This document shows positions 55,501-62,400 of a stretch of 64,000 nucleotides of DNA, one piece after another (positions within the stretch are counted from its first letter, which is position 1; every line of letters starts with the position of its first letter). The notes below the pieces were generated by a model. It did not search any database. It saw only the letters and a program-made list of their open reading frames with translations, and was not told the DNA's origin. Source of the DNA: Paenibacillus sp. FSL R7-0204. GTDB taxonomy: Bacteria > Bacillota > Bacilli > Paenibacillales > Paenibacillaceae. Position numbers and translations under genes: made by a program. The DNA is taken from assembly GCF_038002225.1 (NCBI RefSeq), contig NZ_JBBOCA010000001.1, positions 6,572,001-6,636,000 of the forward strand. The letters run 5' to 3'.

Positions 55501-57656
55501 CCCGTCTCCGTGATGCCGTAGACCTCAGCAGATACTGAGATCACTACCGGGTCCGTAACCGGAACGAATACGGACACAACCCCGCCGAAGTGGTAGCCCG
55601 CCTTCGTCACGCTTAACAAGTAGGTAGCCCCTTCCTGCAAGGCAGCTGTCAGCTGGTAAGAGTTTCCGCCGTTATGGGCAGCAGCCTCTTGAATAGCGAC
55701 AGCTTCGCCCGTCCCGCTGCGCTTCAGGGTGAAGCCGGACAGCGGCAAATCCGCGACTGGCTGATCGAACTGGACCTCCAGGCCCGCTGCGCTGATATGC
55801 TGCACTGCCGTGGTCACCCGAATATCCTCCGGTGTGGTCACCGGAACAACGAAGGTTGCCGGGGCGCCGAAGACATACCCTGCCTTAGAGAGTGTGACGG
55901 TGTAGGTCCCCCTCTCCTGCAAGGCTGCGGCAACCCGGTAAGAGCTTCCCCCGTTCAGTGAGCCGATGAAGGATATCTCTATGGCCTGTCCCGCTGCATC
56001 CTTCAGCGAGAGCTCTGCCGCAGTCAGATTCGTAACAGACTTGCTGAAGCTGAGCATGAAGCCGCTCAGGCTGCCTTGCCCAGCAGTGACTGCCACCTCA
56101 AGCGCCTGCTCTGCAGGCGGCAGGGTCGGCTGAGGTGTTGGGGACGGAGTGGACGTTGGGGATGGCGGGGTCGTCGGATTGCTTTCGCCACCGCCACCAC
56201 CGCCGCCTCCACCACTTCCTCCGTCAGTTCCACCTGCTCCGGCAGGAGCCGTGCTTGCAGCCGGAGCAGTAACCGTGTACTCTCCGCGTGCCGTAGTCTC
56301 CACGCTGCCGGGGGAACGTTCAAACACTACCTTTGGAGCATCTACCAGTGCCTTCACGATTTCTCCCGCGCCTGATACACTGGCTGTGCCATGCAGCTCC
56401 AGATCACTCACCTTCACGCCTTCGTTCAGCGTAATGGACGAAGCACTGACTCCCCCGGCAACGCTTAAGCGGCCTATGGTCCCCGAGGTGACCACAACCT
56501 TGACGTTGCTCTTAATCTCCACCGAGCTGAAGTCCCCGCTCAGGGTGACTTCACCCGACCCTGAAATGACAACTCCCTCAATACCGCCGGAAGCTGTCCC
56601 GCTCTGCTCTGACTCAAGCTTAGTCTCAGACTGGACATTCAACTGCCTGATGATCGTTGTCCCGCCGACCACAACCCGTATCAGACCGTCTGCCCGATCC
56701 ACGGTTACAACACCGAGCCGGGAATGATTGATATGTACACTATGGGCACCGCCGCCTTGAATATCCGTGCTGCCCTGTACCGTCACCTGTTCAAGGTAGA
56801 CCTCTCCGTCTCCAACCTTGGAGCCGATGAGCAGATTTCCTTGGACCTGTATATTGCGCAGCGTTATGCCTGGCGCATTCAGGGTAAGATCACCGGCAAC
56901 GGTGAACGAGCCTGCAGCAGGACCGTAAGTGCCGCCGGTCTCCAAGGTCTTCGCCGGAGGAATGATCCCTCCCTCTGCATGGCTGCCGGACTGCTGCTTC
57001 AGACGATCCAGCAGAACAACAGCTTCGGCCCGTGTAAGCTGCCGTGAAGCTGCAATCGTTCCATCCGGGAAACCCTTCATGTAACCGGCACTTAGCACAG
57101 CACCCAGTGCATCACGGCCATAGCCCGGAATACTGCCGGCATCCTTGAATACCTTCAGCGGATCTTCGCCGTCCTTCATCAGCACAGGCGTAAGCTTGGC
57201 GAGCATTACGGCCGCCTCCACCCGTGACAACGGCTTGTCCGGCTGGAAGGTCCCGTCAGGAAATCCCGTCACATATCCGGCCTGGACCGCTGCCTGCACC
57301 TGTGAGACGAACCAGGCCGCAGAGGGAACATCCTTGAAACTGATCTTTCCCGTTCCCTGGTAAGCAAACAAGCGGTTCACTAACGCCACAAACTCTATAC
57401 GTGAGATAGTCTGATCAGGCCGGAAGCTTCCATCCTGGAAGCCTTTGATATACCCGCCTCCTATCCATTCGCTTAGTTGCGGCTCCGCCCAATGACCGTT
57501 AATATCGCTCGCAGCAGAGGCTGTCCCGTTCACAGCCGCAGCCTCTGCCTGGCCTGTCTGCCAAAGTCCGGGACTCCACAGCCCCGCAATTAGACTGACA
57601 ATCAACAGCCAATGGAGCAAGAGTCTTATTCTCTGTTTTGCCCGGTGGTTCTTCAC
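43581..57656 (-). CDS. Giant SLH-anchored repeat surface protein (4691 residues)
   Basis: Starts at a GTG (57656) with AAGGGGG 8 bases upstream. Layout by residue: signal peptide 1-40; three SLH domains about 45-225 (GFQDGSFRPD, GFPDGTFQPD, GFPDGTIAAS) that should bind cell-wall polymer; a beta-helix-like region about 235-455; a Gly-then-Pro/Thr-rich linker about 470-515; about 24 beta-type repeats of roughly 88 residues (519-2640), each of the form 'I...GF.L.F...V.GL...F.L.D..G' ending 'GYDFG'; a SbsA/Ig-like domain (about 2640-2745); then nearly 2000 residues of helical repeats with a core period near 72 residues (AGF..LTDIV...YGLSAGE). No enzyme domain is visible. It is likely a very long adhesin or spacer at the cell surface. 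Confidence 0.92.
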   Translation of the reverse strand: MKNHRAKQRIRLLLHWLLIVSLIAGLWSPGLWQTGQAEAAAVNGTASAASDINGHWAEPQLSEWIGGGYIKGFQDGSFRPDQTISRIEFVALVNRLFAYQGTGKISFKDVPSAAWFVSQVQAAVQAGYVTGFPDGTFQPDKPLSRVEAAVMLAKLTPVLMKDGEDPLKVFKDAGSIPGYGRDALGAVLSAGYMKGFPDGTIAASRQLTRAEAVVLLDRLKQQSGSHAEGGIIPPAKTLETGGTYGPAAGSFTVAGDLTLNAPGITLRNIQVQGNLLIGSKVGDGEVYLEQVTVQGSTDIQGGGAHSVHINHSRLGVVTVDRADGLIRVVVGGTTIIRQLNVQSETKLESEQSGTASGGIEGVVISGSGEVTLSGDFSSVEIKSNVKVVVTSGTIGRLSVAGGVSASSITLNEGVKVSDLELHGTASVSGAGEIVKALVDAPKVVFERSPGSVETTARGEYTVTAPAASTAPAGAGGTDGGSGGGGGGGGGESNPTTPPSPTSTPSPTPQPTLPPAEQALEVAVTAGQGSLSGFMLSFSKSVTNLTAAELSLKDAAGQAIEISFIGSLNGGSSYRVAAALQERGTYTVTLSKAGYVFGAPATFVVPVTTPEDIRVTTAVQHISAAGLEVQFDQPVADLPLSGFTLKRSGTGEAVAIQEAAAHNGGNSYQLTAALQEGATYLLSVTKAGYHFGGVVSVFVPVTDPVVISVSAEVYGITETGFQVSLNPPVAGLTPAHFALTAGDGSSIPVDGAASAEDGGVYTITAGLVPGSTYTLSMERSGYSFGTALEVTVPAVGKVKVEPSIGTVRTYGFILSMDKTVPEIDSLSLVLENAAGGQVSIDMLSTVVPGRQYEVWASLAPKDSYTLSLDMDGYEFTEPAALAVQAEEVPSSAGWVTHSGFELQFAQGTPDFSAGDMTLQAPGGGAVAVDEVQLGLDRKSAVIAADLPAAGSYAYHVNLYDGRFIQGTLVVPETVEISKYTTFDGYPGAYSGLTVHFGRAVPGLTVSAFELKTSSGGAVVLDSAGSSDGGRTYKLLTTQINAGGPFVLGITAPGYSFGKPATLVNATLNVWGAGRKPTQFMAGLNPRVPDLTAEHFKATDLAGHEVAVTGVTWDNQQRIYIVAFDGEGGQSYYVSVQADGYDFGAPKKIYVYAQNTVVDPTYSGFTLVMAPAMKINTQYGFKLTKAFGGPEVPIKKAVMNDPEGRSYQFSAALTPGYYSLALDAEVDPNVVTFLVPLIATVSVDEIENNGLVAKLDYAVDGLDARDFVLLNNDTGDPVVISSATTADQGASYRLSAHLAGGSYTLKLTGHLPEAGVNFKVAATTDAGTTSVSKITSAGFELSFANPVMGLLPGDLMITDAQNNKLNGVTLTTSDNGGTYLVRVTLAENADYTLVLKKGYILFDSPVTFHVNKWIAASIADVTKDGQFTLKFAPAFPEIENYLGLSLTDEAGTLYYPNLFESADGGASYQLRVPGNQLKPGMAYMVKLDKDEFSMNPFSFRLPPTLTVMEATTASVKVQLDAPVPGLAQRHFVIRNAAGDSIALTSAATADAGAHYTLAGTFAGGQTYTVQYKPDVTYQVNEPVAFPISKIITAALSNITVLGFKLQFSSKVTGLTPQQVILRDPSGNPIPVNEYSLKTTDQGLSYQVTLNAVAAGKGYTLDLARDDFRLASPVSFDISASAALRLVGTVLNKIVVSVSPNLPDMTEEHFALYDSKGRKIAITVTSQGPASAMYNIEGKFDAFETYTLQAKYPGYLFGAPLTVGFQVGVYAIIHSQSRSGFKLVLSTEVPGLSAADITVTDKEGNIAAVQSLQASTAPGSYNVLVPLTGGKTYTVKIAAKTPYVFDSIDPFTLNAASATVDQLSVTGFKLSLSSPLSLDPGNVSLTDDQGQTVNLRSVITRDAGRSYEISVYLKAGVQYKLGLHVAGYDLGTELPLSIQAVAAAFEGMETGNNQAFTVRFDQAMPSLLPGDFNIKQGDNATVYHPMKISTADGGFTYKVEAGFWGTERYSLRIVKHGYDFGTPIFIDVPARISAAVLRIGADYVEIGLNPGVFGMSAADFTVKDSTGQVLPVSSAVTDDHGLTYRLKAAFAGGQTYTIALQQMGHDFGEVLSATLPSVIASEVGPVNGQGVSVLLNPAVGGLKAGSFKLVNADGQSTPVTAVKELNGGAGYVLSANLTAGAAYTLNVTAAGYDFGAALAVKVPVPIALSYDAIQKDGLTVKLDPAIPGLHAASFILKDAEGNQSVVSAATTADGGATYAIRAALQFGTDYSLSIAADGYDSGTVLPFKVLQPVAKSIEALSKNGFTLRLQAAVPDLKVSHILLKDSSGEAVALDSLVTADGGLTYQAAAKLIEGAGYRLALTAKGYDFGPSVHVDVLPMLQLTAGNISTSGFSLHLSKAVPDLNLSSVHLSGPGGQSVTLTASSFYDANPGTADAGKIYLVRVPIAAGQTYTLMVQDPSHPVEGPLEVVLPVAVTSQVTRADAGGISVLLGRKGIDVQPEDVELLTAAGDKIKVVGIAAGTDAGTCTIQAQLAEGSTYSLSLKKTGYDFGAAVKVYVAYRVTSSLTGVNEDGFTVSFSTPVQGVQFSLQDAGNNPVTLGPVSTADFGQTYRVAVNLAYNKEFKLRLSAAGYELGAELTVNNVSTPPQLMDATSSENGTQVILTFDKPLASVIAGGSFSVKIDGQWQSSVTAALGADPAQILLSWNSSGRVIGSASTVSVAYTGVNRVKAVNQTFLAVFDELPVANVATLLGFVSSYAYKNDAAYPAKILHTQYGKTALETAGLLRDGGFKAANLYRAVLAEYGMIRSEITPILYAMNADASALYDAYNSLKRPTSKYDGLIIPEFLSAGYSISEIAPVLQRFGLLSKDIMGYLKRDNVPVTEAAKVLRDNWNETSGNTVELLGLAGYDSNGIAGAVQRAYGLSPAQTVSAMAEGKQSATKSAAVIKELYQEAAVTSATWLSQAGYPAAEVSKAIAEQYSFASAADMRQAFMDAGFPAAYTYALLRREYSQQDAASELLNAKVSAREVAEAVKAAGDGASVIISVLTAKHYEVREIALIVNDLWVSAGTPLSDILVQFAAGGYEASARAALLREQFGAELPAAIAALSPGLTQSQREHILKYLMDGGYDPVHLADYYLKQGSHPYELFRQFRLAGKTPVQSLQTMHDAYIQAGTALTLSGAMDLFYHDYNNRYEADQVLTALRSVFVQDVDGKADATEVAAVMSNSRLWDKYEIAKPLIRQMGLTIQDWVELERTEALSRFGCACDVRTVVKDTQYLFAGASLPEITVAMSLSSSYTLNMIVEGTINLYPTGGVRAKGMPYLISALKNAGYSFEEVAAEFDRQGWSEWVAVFSSYGIAANDVTAYLVTKGLTMNQVIVRLAPYPLKDRALVLREAYGLDSAAAMALLLQQTDEDQEDIGRAAAWAYGSDPISLWIQTLRAQGATAASVINTLAARYPAYWQSDKVGPALIQGGFSQDEVMRGLLIHGGVRNNLKATLALLQSLYSQQQITIAQLLSAAKSESPGEGLEFLQKGGYKLPDIARTLKDYYGLTSGEAARLLTAAYPNDQSLILSGLASVYGQTLGSTVAEALQEQGITEVGAAVEYLWNAGFAPKEIAVSAKDAFHQDAGQTALLFVQKNILADKNVLVTTLASVYGLSVEQVIHALLVRQGDPSFGGAIAFVFQARFSLANSIRLAKTEYGLSAGTALQLLTDSRLYRQEDILAGVTDIYRTSQRESIVDSLAASGLVTLESAVSFLRNMKFDLNGIVRVGKEHFRLTAGETAAALTVEGTYSDEDIQSAVSYVYGQNLTQTRLDTLNALGITMFADAVPELRSAGFALTDLVLAGKTHYKLSAGETTYILLQSGNYPAADLLAAVAEYYGKPVNESVEELLNRSGIASIQDAAPYLRSLGYTLQDVTEISKNYYGNSVQATQDALLSLQLEDASIIEWTVRQVYGTAAEEGTTAATPQSILQQAGITGEPAAIVYLWTAGYPLQDIVRMLKEYNGQSAAAASALLIADGSFNISAVLSSISAIYGTAYDAAVMEFFRAQGIFTDAPQAAQVLSTSGYRMAYIAELLKKSYGKTEAEAKALLNGLGIYKADAVQKTVAEVYFAVGTSSGTLQQVLDLYGITGAEAAVSLLYKQGTQVQDILQYLKDAYNLGADEATALLAVYVRGPELGLAVTTVYYSSTNVGYLSKLIPATSMGSPGTVANYMKAKFSDTDIVLALKVMFNLDALGVLDAVTTAVMPAERVRAAVTEVFGADPLYAYLKRMKDRGASANDVAAELDLRGLLELAPSIYLVDTLRSLGYDNASILKMRYNYFNEARKNAGSEEEQGTQLVQFGVNTPAAIVQYLRKWSLAPYKVLKIVRAGLPDAPIAEIALAMREQGYDGEAIMGGLEIVGEGGDSIAAILRKLGLPVVRALVFLGKSWSVDEQLQWLIRNGYTPSEYIAYRNVQTDNTIAILRQQLGLSANDIAKLLIQYKGSMGHYYIAKVLYDGGFTQVKEVAGALISINYQPVWLLELLVGIGGWTMDDIAQGMLDSGLISLVDLGTAIQMATGGVLKETYRILKKVSTAKQREFYDSLSSVERRLLDNNEIAMIVVVSAMRNGRISLDDATNQLKVTEGIEPEDALKVLIVSGANVLDSAGAVWDVYRDYIGAKIILKMFEKAAGQYISDFKEYYKLVMTLSKIIYKVSK

Positions 57657-57697
57657 GCCAATTCCCCCTTCATCACAGCATTCTTGTTTTTCGACAA

Positions 57698-57719
57698 TCT
57701 ATGAGATTTTTCTCATAGA
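57698..57719. promoter_or_regulatory. Perfect 9-bp inverted repeat upstream of the giant gene
   Basis: TCTATGAGA and TCTCATAGA around a TTTT loop, about 40 bp before the GTG start on the reverse strand. It could be a repressor operator or a 5' UTR hairpin. Confidence 0.5.
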
Positions 57720-57795
57720 CAAAATCATATCTTGTATATTCGAGTCTACAGGAAGGGAATAAAAGAATAATGAAAGCTTTGGAGAGCAAACACAG

Positions 57796-57829
57796 AAAAA
57801 CCGCGAAGCAGCAAGGCTTCGCGGTTTTT
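57796..57829. terminator. Bidirectional rho-independent terminator
   Basis: Fourteen-base-pair stem AAAAACCGCGAAGC/GCTTCGCGGTTTTT, T-runs on either strand. It terminates the cohesin-SLH gene and isolates it from the giant gene. Confidence 0.85.
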
Positions 57830-57876
57830 TATTTAATGAGATAAATATTTCGGGGCGGTTTGTATTTATTTGAAAT

Positions 57877-59490
57877 TCAGTTCAACTCACTAAATCTTTC
57901 GAGCATAGTGGCAACCTCTGCTCTGGTTGCAAGACCAGAAGGATTTATAGTCAAATCCGTGTTGCCCTTCATAATGCCCTTAGACACAGCCCAAGTAATG
58001 GACTCTTTGGCATAGCCTGAAATTTGATTTGCATCTTTGAAGCTCAGGCTTGAAGTTTTAGCTTGAAGGTCAACACCTTTAACCTTTGCGTATCTATGCA
58101 GCATAACAGCAATTTGCTCACGGGTGATGGCATCATTAGGAGCAAATTTACCCTTATCATACCCGTTAACAATTTTGCTTTGATTGGCCCAAATCACCGG
58201 ATCTGAATACCAACGGCCACTTTGAACATCAGAGAATACATTTGCAAATGTAACATCCGGTTTATTCTCCATGCGATAGATTACAGTGGCCAGCATGGCA
58301 CGGCTCATTTTCCCGGAGGGTGAGAATTTCGTCTCAGAAGTTCCCGTGAATAGGCCCTTGTTGTAAACATATCTTACAGAAGAATAGAACCAGTCGTCAT
58401 GTGCTATATCTGTAAAAGGAGTTTTTTTCGCAAAGGTAACAACCACAAGGGTGTCCCGGCTAACCTCTGGAATGGTGTAAATGTCATGGCCTATAAATTT
58501 CTCACCGTTGACAAAGATATATTCGGTTTCAAACCCTTCATCCGGAATCATTCTGATGGTGGCAGAGGTTGTTGCGCGAATGTTTTGAGCTTCAAAGCCC
58601 TCGGCAATTTTGCCATTTCCGCCTTTAACAGAAGCTTTAACGGAATAGTAAAGATCCACTGCGGCCTTATCGGCTGTGCTGTCGCCAGCCTGGGCAGCCC
58701 AACGTTTCGGACCGGCAATTTTGGAGTTCTCGAAATCGGAAACGCCAATGCTAAGCTTTTCGATGGCTTCAGAGATTTCCGCAGCCAGCGCATCCTTGTT
58801 ATTAAAAACAGCCTCAGCCTCAGCAATCACATCTCTCAATTTTTGTGCGGATTTTGTTGGATACCAATGATCCGGATAATAGATAGTTTTGGGATTATCC
58901 GCAATAGTCACTGAAGCCAGTAAAGCTTTTGCAGCAACAATGTTTTCATATAATAGAGATTTTGAGGCGTCCTTTACTCCATCGCCCACAATGATTTTCA
59001 CATCTTCAACCGGTTCAATATACCGGTGTGTCGCATCTTTGTTCGTTAGAATGAAGCTGCTTGAAGAGATGCTGAATGTGCCGCTGTTTTTAGCTTGAAA
59101 TACAGCCGTTCCGATATTTTTCAGTATGGAATCGTCTTTCCCCTTGGAAGTCATATCCAGATAGACATAGTTGATGGCACCATCGGAATATTTCATTGAA
59201 ATGTCCTTTTCCACATTCACACCGGTATTTTCCAGTACATAAGAATCAAACTGCAGCTTTCCTTGAAAGCCATATACAGGTGCCCTTCCGGCACCCGTAT
59301 AGGAAAGACTTAGTTTAACAAATATTTTTTCTCCAACTTCAAATGATGATTTTAAGGAACCTGAGCTGTCCGTTACTGTGATGTCCACACGATAACTAAG
59401 GTCTGCAGCATCATTTGCGCCATAGGCATATGAGGGTAGGGCAGCCCCTAGAAGCATGATGCACAAAATGATTTTTAAGTATTTGATCAT
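57877..59490 (-). CDS. Cohesin-like domain protein with three C-terminal SLH domains
   Basis: 537 residues. Signal peptide 1-24; a cohesin-like beta domain about 30-170 (DSSGSLKSSFEVGEKIFVKL ... GFQGKLQFDS); a helical FIVAR-like segment about 185-265; a small beta domain about 280-350; three SLH domains about 355-537 (FTDIAHDDWFYSSVRYVYNKG, FSDVQSGRWYSDPVIWANQ, FKDANQISGYAKESITWAVS). It should bind a dockerin partner at the cell wall. The dockerin gene ends in its start codon (ATGA overlap). The operon is AT-richer than its surroundings. Confidence 0.85.
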   Translation of the reverse strand: MIKYLKIILCIMLLGAALPSYAYGANDAADLSYRVDITVTDSSGSLKSSFEVGEKIFVKLSLSYTGAGRAPVYGFQGKLQFDSYVLENTGVNVEKDISMKYSDGAINYVYLDMTSKGKDDSILKNIGTAVFQAKNSGTFSISSSSFILTNKDATHRYIEPVEDVKIIVGDGVKDASKSLLYENIVAAKALLASVTIADNPKTIYYPDHWYPTKSAQKLRDVIAEAEAVFNNKDALAAEISEAIEKLSIGVSDFENSKIAGPKRWAAQAGDSTADKAAVDLYYSVKASVKGGNGKIAEGFEAQNIRATTSATIRMIPDEGFETEYIFVNGEKFIGHDIYTIPEVSRDTLVVVTFAKKTPFTDIAHDDWFYSSVRYVYNKGLFTGTSETKFSPSGKMSRAMLATVIYRMENKPDVTFANVFSDVQSGRWYSDPVIWANQSKIVNGYDKGKFAPNDAITREQIAVMLHRYAKVKGVDLQAKTSSLSFKDANQISGYAKESITWAVSKGIMKGNTDLTINPSGLATRAEVATMLERFSELN

Positions 59491-62400
59491 CTTTTAAGTG
59501 CCTCCATTAGTGTGAGCTGCGCATCTACAATATCAACAATGCCGTCACCGTTTGTATCAGCTCTCATCCAATTTTCTACAGAACTAAACCCGTTGTAAAC
59601 ATTGTCTAAAATAGCATTCAATGTTGCCATAACGTCGACTTTATCAATAGCACCACTGCCATCGGTGTCTCCACGCAGAAGAACAGGAGATTTCACCGTT
59701 GGTTCAAAACCAAGCTTGGCTGTTAATTGCTCGCCTGTGACAAGCTCCTTTGAAGCACCAATATATGCTTTCTTAAGATTGTCATATAACAGAGTTTGTT
59801 TGTTGCCTCCAATCACAACCGTTGCCTTGCCCATGTTCATTTCAGTGTATATGGTGTACAACGAGAACCCTTGTGTCTGACGAACTTCATAACGGTAACC
59901 ATAATCTTTTACTTTGATTTTGATAACGTCTGACAGTTCTTTATAGACCGTCTTCCCGTCCTGGCCTTCAAAGGCAGACAGTCTATAACTAACCTTGATG
60001 GCCGTTTCGCCTGGAGCTAATGCTTCAATGGTCCCATCTTGCGAGAGTCTGATGATGTTCTGATTATAAAGAACGTCCCACACAACGTCTTCTGCTTTTA
60101 GAACGGTGCCGTTAACTGTGCGGAGAGCTTTCACAGACAGCGCCGTTGTCCCGCCTATGCCAAGCTCGATCGAATCAGGCTGATCCTCGGAGCCTTCCAG
60201 GTCAGAGATTAGTTTAATGCTTTCATACTCTGACAAAACACGATTCACAAGATACACTGGAACAGCCGTTTCGTTACCGGCATCATCAACCGCTTTAAGC
60301 ATCAGGGTTTGGTTCGGGTCCTCAGTCGAAGCCTTACGATTAACAACGAAGGTTCCGTCCGGACTGATAACAATTCCGTCTGAAGTGCCGTCTAACGTTA
60401 ATGTTGCGGATGGATCTGTTAGACCACGGAAGCTGTAGCTTGAGTCTGCGCCAACAAAAACAACTTGATTGCTGACGGTGTTATCAACGTTTTCCCCGTC
60501 AAGGCTGGTTTGAACATCTTCATCAAGGAGTAACGCAGGTGCTTTTGTATCAACAGTAAATCCAATAGCCCCTGATGACCTGCTGCCTTGGAGGGTGTCA
60601 CGGTTTTCAGCTACCGCTACAAAGTCAATCAATTGCTGGCCGTCTTCAACACTTTCTTCAAATGACCAGACCTTCTTATACTCTTGAGGCGTGTTTTTAT
60701 CTTCGGTATTAAGGTTGAATGTCATTTTAACAGGTCTGTCGAAGGTGTACGTTACCTTTACTTGGTCAGTGTTTAAGTAATACCGGTCTTTGGATCTGTC
60801 AATGTTTGTCTCAACGCTTACAAGCTGAGGTTTAGCCGTTGAAGGCATAACAAAGCTTGGCGATGATGCAACTTCGGTTGAACGATAATATTCCGCCTGT
60901 TTCAGGGCAGACTCCACAATTCTAGCAGCCTGAACTTTAACAAAATAAGTCTTGCCTTCCTCTAATAGAGGCCGGTTGGTTTGGCTTTCCAATGGTTTTA
61001 GAATGATGTCACTGTCAACTTTAAATTGACCAAAGGAATTCTCGACCTCAACCCCATCCTCGTCTTGGATCGCCACGAGATAATGTGTTGCAGTTTCGTC
61101 GCTTCCCGTTATATTTACCTTCACATAGCCGTCACCGCTGTAGACCGCAGAAACGGATTTCGGGTTTCGAGGGAGCAATGGATTTGTGAAAGTGAATGTT
61201 GAAGCAGTGATTTTCTTGCTCATTCCGCCTTGATGGTTAACAAGCATTGCAACCACATGATATTTCCCTTCAGGGAAGGACTCAGGAAGCGTGAACACAT
61301 GAGAACCTGATTCAATTTCATCTAACTCCAGGTTGCCGATACTAATTAAGGATGAAGTATCTTGAATGTTAGAGGATTCGATGGTTTTCATGATTGACGG
61401 GTCTTTCGTGACATAGACATTAAGTGCACCCGAATATTTGCCTTGCTTGTCCGTTGTCCAAGAAACGTTAAGTTCACGGCTTGTATTTGTGCTAGTAGAA
61501 GCACTAACTCCTGTAAGCTCTGGCATATAGTCAACACTGTTTACTGCAAAGTTGTCTATATAAACGTCAGGTGTTGAAACTGAAATGGACCAGTTCCCCC
61601 CAACAATCAGAGAGGGATCAGTGACTGAAATGTACAAATAATTAGTGCCATCTAAAGATTGAACAAGATAGTTTCCGTTGCCCTTATTATCGTCTTCAAC
61701 CATGGTCAATCTTTTTCCATTTGGATTGGTAATATTAATTTCTGATGCAGAAGGCTTGATTAAACCACGAAGTGGAATTTCAAAGAGAAGTGCATCCTTT
61801 GTTGCCGGGTTAATCTCTTTTGTAACCCCATTCCCGGCCCTTGTCTTAGCGATGGCCTCCGTACTCAGTCTTCTCATATTCGTTCCATAGATCATGGTGG
61901 TTGGCACAAGGTTGCCGCTCTCGTCCAGCGCTTCCGAGTGAACATAGTGAACGGCATCTCCTCTTGAAGAGAGGTCGATGGAACCGCCAAAGCTTAGGTC
62001 ACCGTTCCAATAATAGATAAAGCCAAGCTTCACCCCAATGACCTTAAAGTTTGCACCCACAAAGTCAGATGAGACGGCTGCCTCAACTCCTGCGATCTCC
62101 TTGCCCCCAAGCAGCGGGATGGAGTCTGGAATGAATAGCCCTGCATAAACATAACCATAAAAATAATCTTCCGTAATTTTAATCGTTATCCCGCCACGAA
62201 TGGCTCCGGCATGAATACTGATGCTGCCGAAGGCATTGAGCTGAAACGGCGAGATCCATTGAACATTCATTCCCGCTTGAATATTAAGCAGCCGTGCCTC
62301 TTCGTCCTTCTCCAAGTGGCCGCTGCCTTCTATGGCAAGACCGGATAGTTTCGCATCCAGCTTGAAGTCACCTACAATAATGGCATTAATTAAAAGCCTT

